Part shown: piece by piece, positions 12,903 through 25,162 of the stretch
Layout of the letters: every line of letters starts with the position of its first letter
Numbering within the stretch: position 1 is the first letter of the stretch
Source of the DNA: Cinnamomum chago
Taxonomy: Eukaryota; Streptophyta; Magnoliopsida; Laurales; Lauraceae
Direction: 5' to 3'
DNA length: 64,000 bases
Assembly (NCBI GenBank): GCA_038049695.1
Contig: CP142451.1
Location: 70,448,001-70,512,000, forward strand
Made by a program: the position numbers and the translations under genes
Notes under the pieces: generated by a model
Databases searched by the model: none
Seen by the model: the letters and a program-made list of their open reading frames with translations, nothing else
What the model was told of the DNA's origin: nothing

Positions 12903-14279
12903 TATAAGACCCCGACCCGAGTGACCTCGATTAGCGTTTATTAAGTTGTGTTTTAGTTCTAAGTGTGATTAGTGGACTTTGATTTAAGTTGAGATTATAA
13001 TAGCTTTGTTATAGCTTTGGGGAATTTTGAGTGCCTATGTGATTAGTGGGACCCTTTGGGGGTTCTTTTAGTGACTTTGCATGTGATCGGGGGGATTACT
13101 CGAGATTCTTATGACTAGTTTTTTCATCTCGTTTTACTTATCTCGTTAATCTCTACAACTTTTGTATTTACTTCGTCCCCGTTCAAAACCTTGAACCCTA
13201 CTTTTCTAATGTTAGGGGCAAAATAATCCTTTTTTCATGAAAATCTGGACACTATTTTCAATGTCTCCGAAACCCACGAAATATATACTTTTTGAAAACT
13301 AGATATTTTTGCGATCATTTCTTCCTTCTTCGTCGAATTCATTCGAAGTCCCGAAAGCCACGATTTCAGCCCAACAAGTTTCTTAAGTGGTGGAACCCAA
13401 CCCCATTTGCTATAAAGAGGGAAACCCATTCTTTCTTTCTTCTTCATTCTCCATTTCCAGCACAAAAAGCTTAGCCTAGGGTTTTCTTGTTTCCCTCTTC
13501 TTCTTCTTGTTCTCTTCATCACAATCTCCCCACCAAACTTACACCAACATTAAAATGGAGATCACCATTCTCTTCCTCTCCACTAAAGCCTCTTCTTGAT
13601 GTCATTTTGAGAGGAAACTGCCCATTTCAAGATCTTCATTGAGCTAACTCTTGCCATTAGAGGACCTTACAAGTAAGTGATCATCTCCATCTCCTAGATA
13701 TGTGTTCTTGTGACCCTAGAGAAGCTCCATCTACATGATTGAAAGTTCTCTCCTTTTATTTCATTGTTTGACCCATTTTAGGGTTTGTTTTTGGGGGTTT
13801 TGTTTGTGCTTGTAAGATTCTTGAGAGAGCTTGGTTAGTAGCTTGATTTCTTGATTTGAAGACCCAAGGCAAGTGGATGAATTGATGTTTTGAGTTTTGA
13901 ATGGTTTTCATGAGAAGTATCAATGATTCATTATTTCTTTCATACTTTTATTGAGTTGCATTGATTTGAAATAAATGTTCATAATGAATCTTATTAGCTT
14001 GTTTAATCCTTACAAATGTTATCATTTATGGCCTATCATTTAATGCTTTCAAGTGACTTAGATGAATGCTTGTGATTTGGTGGATTTTCTCCTCTTTTGT
14101 GATTGATTGAGAATGGAAGGAAAGTGAAGGGAGAAATGTAAAATGAAAGAGTGGAAGTGTTGAATGATGAATTGGAGGAGTCTTGGACTCATTTTATTGC
14201 AGGAATGCAGGGGGGATGATGTGAGGATGGTTTAAGGGAGAAAGGGGCTCAAATCTGAACACAGTGGGGAGTTTTCCGC

Positions 14280-14590
14280 ACCTGGCTGTCAGCTAGCAGT
14301 CACATGTCGGCTAGTCGCCTGGTGACTGGCGGCAACCGAACTATCGCGGTTACATTTCCAGAGAGCATCATTTTCTCTTGAACCCAGCGGTCAGCCTCAC
14401 GGTTAGCCAGTGACTAACCGTCGAACCCAGTGGCGGCTAACCACCAGCTAACCGCACCATTTCGATTCCATTTCCAGTAGCTGCATTCTGTCAGACCAAC
14501 TGCGGTTAGCCAGCGGCTAACAACCGAACCCATCGGCGGCTAACCGCCAGGTGACCGACCCTACCCAGAAATTTTGAAATGAAGAGAAAT
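14280..14590. repeat. Palindromic-core tandem repeat inside solo LTR 2
   Basis: About three diverged units with words such as CGGTTAGCCAGTGACTAACC, GCGGCTAACC and CGGCTAACCGCCAGGTGACC, separated by linkers containing CATTTCCAG. It corresponds to the repeat at 9486-9935 of the sister LTR in reverse orientation. Confidence 0.75.
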
Positions 14591-15705
14591 GTAGAGGGTT
14601 TCCGTCCCAATCATTTGTGAACCCTTTTAGAGAATGATGGAGACTGTCCACCTGTAAATATATATAAAGCCCATTTTAGAAAGAAATCACGTCACGAGGA
14701 TCCAATGAATATTTTGAAATTATCGAGGTGTATAAGGAGCCCGGAATGTCTCCAAATTCAAGAGTACCAAGATGTTATTAAATCGACATTTAGACGAATC
14801 TTGAACCTGACATTTTGTCCGAAACTTCAATATTTCATTTGTATTTCCTTACTCCCGAGATTTATACCACATGACTTGTTATTCCCGAAATGCATTGCCC
14901 GACATGAGATGACAGTTGTTCCTTTGAACACCTCGTCCCGTTCGTTTACATACTTGCACTTGGTGTATTTTATACATGTCTTGATTTCTGTTATTTGACC
15001 TATGAGTTAGCATCACTAAGCTTCGATAACCTTGTCGGTTTGATCCACCGAGTTGGAGATCCCTCTCCCGTCCCGTCAGCTGCAGTTTGGATCCCGATGC
15101 CTGGTTTATTACCGTGGTCCCGTCCCGTATATTTATATTGTATATGTATGTTTCGTTGAATCTCCTCACCTCGTGTGACTGAGACCAACGCCCCGATGTA
15201 CTCTTGTCACTTCGATGATAGAAGACTTAGTTTCGTGTTAATGTCATCTTGCTAGTTCCCGATTCCTTGGATACCTTACATGTTTTATATTGTTTATTTG
15301 TTTTCCAGTAATGATTTATTTCTTTTATGAAAGTTATTTCTTAAACAGATTTTAATGATTTCCAAGGTATTTCGTTTATTATATATATTGTTATATCTTT
15401 TCACCCGCCTGCCAGGCCGTCATGTCTGATCCTTTTTTTTTGTACTCAGGTCCAGACGTTATGTATCCCGAGACGAAGCTTGAGGAGGCGGTCGGCAAAC
15501 CGTAACGTTTAGTTGAGTGGCATGCCGATGACGTCGTTTAGACATTCGGTTGCCACGAGAGACGTAACATTTTGGGGATTGTCTAACTCATTCTTGAGGG
15601 ATTATTTTGGATTGTACTGGTCTCTGTTGGCCTTTATTTTTGGGATGTTAATTAAATGATCTTTTGTATTAACTTTAACAATTACTTTTGGAAACACTAA
15701 TGATC

Positions 15706-15881
15706 ATTGCTCACTCTGACATCAAGTTATTTGCATATATTATTAGTCTTGTGATTTTGAAATGATTTACCAACTTGATTTGCTACATGCGGAATTGCTC
15801 ACTCTGACATCAAGTTATTTGCATATATTATTAGTCTTGTGATTTTGAAATGATTTACCAACTTGATTTGCTACATGCTTC
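15706..15881. repeat. Perfect 88-bp tandem duplication in solo LTR 2
   Basis: The stretch starting ATTGCTCACTCTGACATCAA at 15706 recurs at 15794 with no difference that I can see, up to GATTTGCTACATGC. The identity points to a duplication later than the LTR insertion, or to an assembly duplication. Confidence 0.9.
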
Positions 15882-16025
15882 CGCACTTAAATAAATGTTA
15901 CATTGATGTGATATCCTCACCGCGGACACCTATGGGAAATTAAATAAATGTGCACACCTTACTACACTACATTAAACAGCCCCGATCTCGGATTAGGCCC
16001 GCCGGCCCAGTCCGGGGTCGCGACA

Positions 16026-16651
16026 GGGTCAAAAGTCATTGTCTTCACTGATCATGCCGCATTGAAATATTTGTTGAGCAAGAAAGATGCCAAAGCTCGG
16101 CTAATCAGGTGGATACTGCTTTTGCAAGAACTTGATCTTGAGATACGGGATAAAAAGGGACCTGAAAACGTGGTAGCTGACCATGTTTCCCGTTTGATTG
16201 TCGATTCCTCTGATGACTATCCGATTTTAGAAACCTTCTCAGATGAATAATTGTTGTTGATTGATAGTAAAACCCTGTGGTATGCAGATATAGTTAACTA
16301 TCTGGTGACCAGGAAAACACCAAGCAATTGGTCAAAAAATGACCAATTCCGCTTATTGTCTAGGGCTAAATACTATTTTTGGGATGATCCTTATTTATTT
16401 AAACAATGCCCTGACCAAATCATTAGGAGATGTGTACTCGAGATGGACCAGAAGAGCATACTTGAATTCTGTCATAACCATGCTTGCGGGGGACATTTTT
16501 CTAGTAAAAAGACAGCAGCAAAGGTGCTACAATCTGGATTTATTTGGCCTACCCTTTTCAAGGATGCACATGAACATTGTAGGAATTGTGATCGGTGTCA
16601 ACGATTGGGGAGGATCTCTAAGAGGAATGAAATGCCCCAACAACCTATCTT
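16026..16651 (+). mobile_element. End of RNase H and N-terminal integrase, Athila copy B
   Basis: After the solo LTR the RNase H wording resumes ([32 protein letters not shown]), followed by the integrase HHCC zinc-binding segment. Similarity to copy A stops at about 16651, where an unrelated LTR begins. Confidence 0.82.
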
Positions 16652-18810
16652 AGAAACATAGGAAATGCATGGATTAACTGGGAGTTGGTAATTTCCCTCA
16701 AACCCAAAAATTTAGTGTTCTCGGTTGACCGACGACATAGGAAATTCAGGGAAAAGGCTGAGAGTTGGGACATCCATTCTAGCCAGAATTCCCACAGTGT
16801 GCGGTCAACCACCTAGGCCAAAAGGTCGATTCGACACACAAAGGAGTTCTGTGACCAAGCCATTGCCTGCCAGGTTTCTGACTGCTATTTCCAGAGTACT
16901 CGGTCGACCGACCAGGCTAGGAGGTCGACCGAGCACATTGCGCAGAGGGTCAACGTGGGAGTCAACATCCTGACAATCTAGTGTACTCAGTCGACCGAGC
17001 CCTGCGCTAGGTCGACCGAAGACATTGTATTCTGTGATTTTTCAGTTTTCACATTCTAGGGTTGTGATCGTTTGTGGGGCCCATTGACCAATCCAAATGG
17101 TCTTCTATTGATGTGTCAAGCACGAGTCATTGGTGTGGCTCAACCTTGACTCGTGGGGACCACCAAGTGGGGTCTAGGTTGTGGATTCGACGATGATTCG
17201 ATCCTTAAACGTCGTCAAAGATGCCCGTAACTTCTCAAGCACCAAACACAGTATCCATTGGTATCTGAGACTTCATTTAGAAATCAAATTAACTGAGATG
17301 AACCTGGACCTGAATGTTGACCAATACTTAGGTTGGACTATTGATATTTCCCGTTAATTCTCTTACTTGGAGGTTTATTTCACTTAATACATTACTGTCA
17401 CTCTTCTGTCCTTTTGATTGGTTATAACTATTAATTAAATGGAAAATGGATGACCTGAACTTAGGATTACTTAGAGATTACCTGGTGATGTGATTGGGTG
17501 AATATTGACCCGTGTTTGTGGCTAGGCGGGCCCTTTTATGGCCTACGTATGGATGTGTAATACACTAGGATGGAGATATTGATTATTATGGACTTATAAC
17601 TCATTATGGATGAGAATGGATTGTTTATCATTGGAAATGGACTTATTACTTCATTTGGACTGTTTTAGACCAGGCCATGGATTTGGTGTGCCTTGATATG
17701 GACCCAATGATTGGACTTGGACCTAGACTGTGTTCCATGGATTGAACTGGTGCCTGGAACTCTTAGGGACTTTGTTAGGACCTTGTTCACGCAAGGCAAG
17801 CCTAGACAAACACAGACCTACATTGTTTCCTTGAGTTGGCATTAGCATTCACTCAGTTGTTCTAAGCTCAGTCTTTTGACTGATCATCATTGGTAGGAGC
17901 TATTATGAGTGTTTTGTGATGAGTGGGCTATCATGATGAACTATGTTTTAGACAGACGGTGTGATACCAGGTCCAGTCTTTTGAGTAATGAGTGATAAGT
18001 GTGGTGAGGTATGAGTGTTATTTGCGGGGCTCATCATTCCCCAACACTAGTGAGTTTTCCCCACAACGACTGTGTTCAGTATGGGAGTGCCGCAGCATAA
18101 TATCCCGCGGTATCCAGCTTGTGTGAATGTCCCACTGTGAAGTCTGTTAGACTAGATTAATTATTTATCCTAATTCTAATTACTTTATCTTGCTCAACTG
18201 CATACACTATGTACCATTGTTATTCTCATTGATTATATGATTGTCTCTACTCTTTTGATGCATACATCATATGTTACTTGTATACTGTGACTTGCCAGAT
18301 CTTTGGATCTAACCCATTCTTGGTGCTTAGGTTTTGACCCCTACTACGAGAACTATGCGATCATCGAGGCGCCCGTAGCTAGTTACTACGGTTGGGGACC
18401 AGCCGACCAGGAGATCGAACTGGAGGATGGAGTGCCGGCAGCGGGGGTTTGAGAGTACACCTTTATTTTGGGTTTTGAGCGTTTTATGTTGTGAGCAGGG
18501 AGGTAGTCAGACATGTATAAAACACTTGATTTTCATAGTTTGACAAATTAGGCTGGACTTCAGCCCTATTACATTTGCTTTAGTTTATATGATACCTTAC
18601 ATTTGCTTCCGCTATTGTTACATTGCTTCCACTATGTTTTAAATGCTTTCATAATTTCAACCTTTGATTGTATGTTGGTTAAAAAAATTTAAATTGGACC
18701 TCACTGCGGACCTACGATCTTGGAAGTTCTCAAATTTTTTGGGAAGTAGTGCGCCAACTTCTGGTACCTTGATGGTTTTCTCAGTATTCGGAATTGGGTC
18801 GGGTGCTACA
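16652..18810 (+). mobile_element. LTR 3, Tekay/Del-like, 5'-truncated
   Basis: Ends on the right with GGGTCGGGTGCTACA, like the 3' ends of the other long LTRs here. It shares their layout: a palindromic minisatellite, then a GC-richer block (around 18330-18450) and a tail with the TTGCTTCCGC phrase. The left part present in solo LTR 2 (about 1.3 kb before the minisatellite) is not seen. Left of it is Athila copy B and right of it is a hAT transposase gene, so no target duplication is possible. It contains no coding region. Confidence 0.65.
16717..17030. repeat. Tandem repeat with CGGTCGACCG cores inside LTR 3
   Basis: Three to four units about 100 bp long, with cores CTCGGTTGACCGAC, GGTCGATTCGAC, CTCGGTCGACCGACC, AGGTCGACCGAGC and CAGTCGACCGAGC. 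It lies at the same relative place as the repeats in solo LTRs 1 and 2 but has a different core word. Confidence 0.7.
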
Positions 18811-19990
18811 CTTTGTGCTGGAAAAAAGATATGTGATATCATAAAAAATATTTAAGCATTTGCATAAACAATTTGCATTCTTCCATTCCTCATTACTTGG
18901 GGCAAATTTGTATGAACAGTCGTGATCGCTTAAACATTCAAATGCCTCTTTAAATTTCAAGGCAACTTTCAACATCTCATAAGTGGAGTTCCATCTAGTT
19001 GGACTGTTAGGACAAATTTTTTTTTTTGTGTGTGGAACCCATACCCTTGGTGCTATCTCATTGAGTTTTTGTTCTCGTTCTCTTTCTTGTGAGTGATTAA
19101 TATATTTGACTCTTTCACGTATTTTGAAAATCATCTCACGGATTGAGTCTAATCCATCTTGAACTATTAAATTTAGAATATGTGCACACCAACGCACATG
19201 AAACAAATCTCCCTTTGACAAAAGCAATCCCTTTGTTAGGAGCTTTGACTTGAGCTCACGAGCTACGCCATCATTTGTAGAACAATTGTCTAGAACAATG
19301 CTACACAATTTCTTGTCAATGTTAACTATACAAGTTGTCCAAAATGCAATTGCTAATTGCTTCTCTAGTGTGGGGAGCTTTAAGAGAACTAAACACAAGG
19401 ATTCTCTTCTACAGATTCCACTCATCATCAATGTAGTGACATATCAAAGATATATATCCAAGATTCTGATTTGAACTCCACATATCATATGTCAAACTAA
19501 CTTGACACTTTAGATTGTCCAACAAATTAGATAATTTTTTCTTTTCCTCATAGAAAGTTTTCATACAATTAGATATGACAGTATTTCGAGAAATCATTTT
19601 AAACATTGCTTGAAGCCCCTTCACAAATTAAATCTCTAAACCCTTCATACTCAACAAAATGAAATGGCAGTTCATGCAAAATAATCATACGTGCAAGATC
19701 AATCCTACTATTTTCTTGATCAAATTTGAAGTTTTGTACCGCACAGCTACCATCTTCTTTCACTTCACTTATCTTTATCATTTGTTGTCATCTAACTGAC
19801 CTCTCTTTGATCTCTTAAATGAGAAACAATGGTCCAAGTGTTTCTTCAAACGGGATGTACCATCCTTACTATATCCATTCAATATTTCGTTGCAATGTTT
19901 ACACTTTGCTTTTTTTTCCCATTTTTAGTAATTCTATGTAAATCTATCCAGACCAGAAATTTAAGTTTTCTCTTTTTAAATCTATTCAGG
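18811..19990 (-). pseudogene. hAT transposase (RICESLEEPER/DAYSLEEPER-like), truncated
   Basis: Read on the minus strand, a BED zinc finger comes first (CKHCNEILNGYSKDGTSRLKK, near 19790-19905). Next are FVEYEGFRDLI (19620-19660), LTYDMWSSNQNLGYISL (near 19440-19500), and the catalytic-domain wording IVLDNCSTNDGVAREL, HVRWCAHILNLIVQDGLDS and SPTRWNSTYEML. The frame changes near 19430 and 19620, so the gene is broken. The last part seen is NIFYDITYLFSSTK. The C-terminal hAT dimerisation domain would follow but is replaced by LTR 3. Such proteins cut and paste their own DNA through 8-bp duplications. A domesticated host gene is unlikely given the breaks. Confidence 0.85.
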
Positions 19991-21010
19991 CATTTTGAAA
20001 TGACCTTCATTTTAAGAGATTACGAAACATAAAACAATTATTGCATTCAATATAATTAAGATCTGTTATTTATAATATAGATTATCATCAATAAAATTAT
20101 ATTGATGATATAAGATGTGATATAAATAAATCTACACATCATATACTTCGGTTTCATTTATATAAATAAAAGTGTTGGATTAATTGATGAATTAGTATTT
20201 CATTCAACTTTATTTATATCATCAATATCATGAATTATCATTATATAGGCTGATTCATTAATTACTCCAACACTTTGGTTTTATTAAAGGGGTGTTAAAC
20301 CTTTAAAGGCATATTTGAGATACAACTTAAATAACGAGTGGCAGATTTGAGACAAAATTCAAGGAAAAACAAGAGGCATTCACTTCATATTACAACATTG
20401 ATACAAATACGGCAAAAGGCAAATGGTATTTTGACTATTCCAAATCTCTCTTTAATCAATCTGACTACAAGTAATGGATGCATAATCACTCATCTCATCA
20501 AAACAATAGATAAGTCATCACTGTAATATTACTAGCATCACCATCTACACAATAAAAAGGCCATGCAAAACGAAGATCTAAAATGCATTTGATATACCTC
20601 TGCACTGCAGTCTGCACTAACAAGATGGGGTGTTTGTTGCACTCGTCTAAAATACACAAAGAGAGAGAGAGAGAGAGTGTAGATCGATCAAGAGAGATTG
20701 GGCCTCTCTTCTACAGTTGTCGGGCGTGAGACGAGAGTAGAAGAGGGAGGATTTTAGAGGAAAATAATAAATAACGAAAAAGGTCTGACTTCGCTTGGGA
20801 AGGGGGTTATATAAAAAATATTTAAAAACCCTAGTAAATTTAGCGGGTCTAGAAACAGGTCTGCAGGTCGGGACATCAAATATCCGGAACCGGACCCGGT
20901 TTTTGTTCTGAGTCAAGAAATAGGTTCCAATTCCGTATTCGCTAGACCCGTTTCCCATCGCATCGAAAACCCCAGGTAAACGGTAACTCAATATCCGCTT
21001 ACCACCCCCA
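18811..21010 (-). mobile_element. hAT transposon, 3' half lost at LTR 3
   Basis: A minus-strand hAT element. Its 5' end is at about 21010, where the minus strand reads GGGGGTGGTAAGCGGATATT, the usual look of a plant hAT terminus, followed by CGGGTC-rich subterminal sequence (20840-20990). The interior has a GAGA-rich tract (20651-20680), about 600 bp of AT-rich sequence including an imperfect hairpin (20170-20273), then the transposase gene. The element is cut at 18811 by LTR 3, so the 3' terminus and one target duplication are missing. Confidence 0.78.
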
Positions 21011-22277
21011 GTCTCCACACACAATAGCCACTATGGTAGCATGAGGTGTACCATAGTGCTCATCATACCATAATGATAACAATAGTCTATAGGTTAAATC
21101 TAGTTTACCCATCACAAATCAAGGGTCCATATCCGGGTTTTGAAAAGATTGATCTATTTAAGTCCACATTCTAATGAAAAATCTTACACTTAATGCTTTT
21201 ACATATTCCATTATCAAATCTTAAAATAAATCACTCACTGGGCTTCGACTTTCTTTTGCTTTTCTATTTTACATTGTGTGTGGTGGTGGGATTAACAATA
21301 AACTGGAGAAGAATTGGCAATAAATAAAGAGAATGATTTTGGCACATTGTATATTTCCGAATAATGCAATCTCAAAGTGTAAGCGGGATAAATTTCATGG
21401 AAAACCATTTAAATGGTGGGATTAACAATAAATTGGAGCAAAATTGGCATTTAATAAAAAGAGCAATTTTGGTACATTGTATATTTCCAAATAATGCAAT
21501 TTCAAATTGTAAGAGGGATGAATTTCATGGAAAACCATTTCAATGAGAGACAATGGATATAGTACCATGGAAACTTCTCCAATGGAGAAATATTCTATCT
21601 GAAAAAGGCGAAATGAGTGGCCTTGAAGGTCCAACTATACGGTCATGTATGATGTGATTAAGTTCAATAAATGAATTTGATGAGCTTGTTGTTTGCCCAT
21701 AAAGGGAAGAATTGCCACTTTTAGCAATAAAGGCAATATTTGTAAGAACAATTTCAATAATTGAGTACGACAACACCGGTATCTTGATATTTAGGTACTC
21801 TAGAAAGGATTGATACTTGGAAATCACCAATAAAGAAAAGGGTTCATGATTGAATTTTTTTTTTAAATGATCATCATGGTAACTCTGTCATTAGGTTCAT
21901 TACAATTCAAATCCTTTGAAGCTGGAAATTGAGGGTAGGTTTGGTAAACATTCATGCCATGGAATCCTTTCTCTTTTCCATGCTTCCATGGATTTTTCAT
22001 GTTTGATATGGATCTATCAGAACTGTCAGAACCAAATGGTTGGCAGAGAGCACCCTCGCTATAGCGAAAATGATGCTCGCTATAGTGAGCGTGGCGGTAG
22101 ACACCTAGGTCTGTCCGAACTCTATGAAAATGTTTGAAAAGAACTTCTATTCTAAGTGAATTATTCTTAAAAGTCTCTTGGACGAACTTAGGGCTATATG
22201 TTGGGTGTTTCTCTCAACCCAAAGAACATACACAAGAAGTTAATTCTATCTTTTGATCTGAGGTTAGAATACCATAA
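21011..22277. other. Intergenic, no gene seen
   Basis: It holds a 130-bp tandem duplication (21285-21544) and two short palindromes with GCTATAG cores (22046-22086). I find no protein-like frame. Confidence 0.5.
21285..21544. repeat. Tandem duplication, two 130-bp units
   Basis: GGTGGGATTAACAATAAA starts at 21285 and again at 21415. The two units run in parallel through ATTTCATGGAAAACCATTT with about a dozen differences, so the duplication is not recent. Confidence 0.85.
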
Positions 22278-22617
22278 GGGCACGTTTGGTAACCAAATCA
22301 ACGTGGAAAGGAAACCTTCTTTCCTCATCATCCTTTACAATCTACGTTTGGAGCATAAAAATCCCCACTAATTTTGCTGGACGCAGATCATCACTTCCAT
22401 TGATTTCGGGATCCGACCCCTCCCCTTCGCATTTGCAAATCATTGGATCTAAGGGGTTCGATATAAATGCAAAATCCTCACCCCTTGATTTCTATCTCAC
22501 AATCTCGATCCCCATTCTCATCTCTCAAAAAAAGCCCTTGCATCTGCAATAGTCCTCTTCCCTTGAGGTATCTCTCTCAACTCTCCATTTCTCTCCCTCT
22601 CATCTCCTCTTTTTATC

Positions 22618-22618
<1 letters not shown>

Positions 22619-22656
<38 letters not shown>
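22619..22656. repeat. Poly-C run, 38 bases
   Basis: An uninterrupted run of C in the leader of the Harbinger element, after a CT-rich stretch. Runs of this length are hard to sequence, so the exact length may be unreliable. Confidence 0.9.
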
Positions 22657-22659
<3 letters not shown>

Positions 22660-24988
22660 TACAGTCATGCACAAATCCAATATGATTTACAATGCATTTA
22701 TTTTAGGAATTATGAATGCATTTATTTTAGGAACTATGTGCTTATCGGAATCAATAAATACCTCTTGCAGAATGTTACTTTAATAAAGATTGAATGGAGA
22801 AGGCTTTTCCTGCCTTGTTTTTTTATTGTCTACATTCTAAAAACTGTTTGATGGATATTTGCAATACTAATAACATGGGAATCATATGGGAAGATATGTA
22901 TTCAGAAGGAAAAAACATTGATAAAGAGAGATGGGTGCACACAATAAAACTAATAGGGTGAATATGGTCATGTTGGCATGTGATTATGTCTTGTTCTTCT
23001 TAGTAGTTTTGCAGATGATCCACCAGCTCATGTTAGTTCTATAATCAAATGATCCTAATGTGTTACATATAACCATTTCAAAATGAGGATGGAAATCAAG
23101 CATAACAAACACTGTTATGAAATGATTTTTTTTTTCAATGCAACAGAGAACATTATCAATTTATTGTTTAACCCACTGTCATTTTCTAAATGATACACTC
23201 AACATCCATTATTCTATTACTAATGTTTGAAATATTTATGAATGAGAACAGAGCCCACAAACATTTATAACAAGCTAGCACTAAATTTATGATGTGAACC
23301 TTAACATTCTCATAATAATGTTGAGCACCATGAAATGTGGCTTCATATCTTTGATGTTCATAGATTTTTAGAAATTTATAATAAGGAAAACATCCAAAAA
23401 ATCCTAATGCATTTAAAACTGTTGGATGTACTCATTTACTCATGCAAAAATGGTGATTTTGACAAACATAAATAATGTGTTTCATGCATAGCATAAATGT
23501 ATTACATTTACTACCATTTTGATTTGATAACAATATGGTGTTCATGTGTTTTGAAGTTGACGTCTTATATTTTGATATTCTAAAAATATCATAATATTAT
23601 TGGGATGTATTTTTTTAACTTTATCAATTTTGTATATGCCACTTTCATAATATTGCCTATATAACATTGGAGGTTTACTCACATAATGCCAGATCCAATG
23701 TTTAGAGAGATATAGGGATCAAAGTAAAAATGAAAAGATAAGATGAAAACTCTCAAGATTTTAATGAAAGTGAATATCAGGATTCCTATTAGAGATGATT
23801 TTAAGGTACATAAGTGATAAACAACACATGTTATATGCTTTGAAGTTAACAAGTTAGAAAGAAATTTAGAAATGAGAATACTTATAAATGAGTATAGAGA
23901 CCCGGAGCAAAGACATACTGAAGTTACTAATAAAATAACTTTAGAAAAGGTTGACTATAAGGTTGAAATGAATAGATGGGAGGCATCCATGTGAACCCCA
24001 TCCTTGCCATCCCTTGCCAGTTGTGCCCCCTTATTTGCCATGCAATTGTACAAACTGTGTAGATTTTGCTTATAAAATATAATGGCTGCTTTCCAATATA
24101 AAGACTCTCTGTTTAAAACTACTAGTTGCTTTCCAATTATGTTGGGTTTTCTTGGTAGGTTAGAAGTGTCAGTACAATTTTCATTTTTATCTTGCAAACT
24201 AACTTTGAAGATCTGATAGCTAGTTGGAGAGAGAAGCTTTATGGGTCCTGTTCCCTATGTTGTAGTAAGGAATGGGCAGGTTTGGTTAGTTAGAATTAGA
24301 TTGTCAATAGTAGAAATTCAATTGAAGAAATACTTACATGAGTGATTGAGAGGGGTCAAGTTCATTGGTTGAGAAATATATTTTATAATATCTTAAGAAT
24401 GAATAGGAAGACAAGATAGAAATTCAAACCCAACCAATGTTAAATTCGTTGGAATAGACAATATCAGCCCTGTTTTAAGTAAGGTTGATCACCAACCACC
24501 ATTGGTATATGGAAAAAAAAAAACCTCCGCATTGAGAATTCTCTGAGTCTGAGCACATAATTGGACTATTATATAAAAAAATATTGTCTCCATATGAAGA
24601 TTTCTTGAGATCATGTCATTTCATCTGGCACTTGATTTATTCCTGTAGACAAGTTCCTTGCATTTGAAAATAGTATATTTCCAATCATTCATGTTTACCA
24701 CATATTTTCATGCTAAATTGTAGAAAGTGAATAGCTTTAAAAAAAATTAAGCCTTTATAAACATTGATGGCTTGTGAATTTTGAAGTTTTGCTTTTAACT
24801 ATATAATTCATGATGATAATGTTGTTTGAGTGACCTGTTAGAACTTTAATTAGTCACTATACAACCATATTTTTTATTACTTCTGTTTTAGTTTAAACTG
24901 GGGCATGTGAACATATATGATACCTTGCTGTGGTCTCACTTCATTTATGCACAAGTGCAATGGGCTAGGACCTCACTTATGATCACAG

Positions 24989-24992
24989 GAGC

Positions 24993-25049
<57 letters not shown>
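24989..25049. repeat. (CT)n microsatellite
   Basis: About 30 CT units just upstream of the Myb-like gene of the Harbinger element, in what may be its transcript leader. Confidence 0.92.
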
Positions 25050-25053
<4 letters not shown>

Positions 25054-25162
25054 ATTTCATTTATTTTGACTTCACCTCTTATTGTTTATGATTTTCTTCT
25101 TAGGAAAAGGGGTTTCATTGTTTTCCATCCTTAGATCCTAACCATATCTATTAATTTGTAGG

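Larger units (their letters stand above)
12903..16025 (+). mobile_element. Solo LTR 2 (about 3.1 kb, same family as solo LTR 1), inserted in Athila copy B
   Basis: Flanked by the 5-bp duplication GGGTC (12898-12902 and 16026-16030). Its ends match those of solo LTR 1 read in reverse (AGACCCCGACCC on the left, GGGGTCGCGACA on the right). A plausible TATA box (CTATAAAGAGGGAAACC near 13410) fixes the LTR sense as plus. No coding region is seen. It contains a palindromic minisatellite (14280-14590) and a recent 88-bp tandem duplication (15706-15881). Confidence 0.85.
4647..16651 (+). mobile_element. Athila-type Ty3/gypsy retrotransposon, copy B (fossil, with two nested solo LTRs)
   Basis: A plus-strand Ty3/gypsy fossil read in order as primer-binding site, leader, gag, protease, RT, RNase H and the first part of integrase. 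The tRNA-Asp-type primer site and the gag/RT wording support Athila. Two solo LTRs of another family are inserted in it (8115-11111 in the protease region and 12903-16025 in RNase H). On both sides of each, similarity to the element resumes directly after a 5-bp duplication. Neither of its own LTRs is seen: the left side abuts copy A and the right side abuts a different LTR at 16652. It is broken in many places and looks old. Confidence 0.88.

Noticed and set aside
18811-19990. hAT-like gene as a domesticated host gene
   Set aside because: It changes frame at least twice and lacks its C-terminal domain.
20170-20273. AT-rich hairpin as a possible microRNA precursor
   Set aside because: Arms of about 24 bases are imperfect, very AT-rich and lie inside a hAT element; nothing supports a microRNA.
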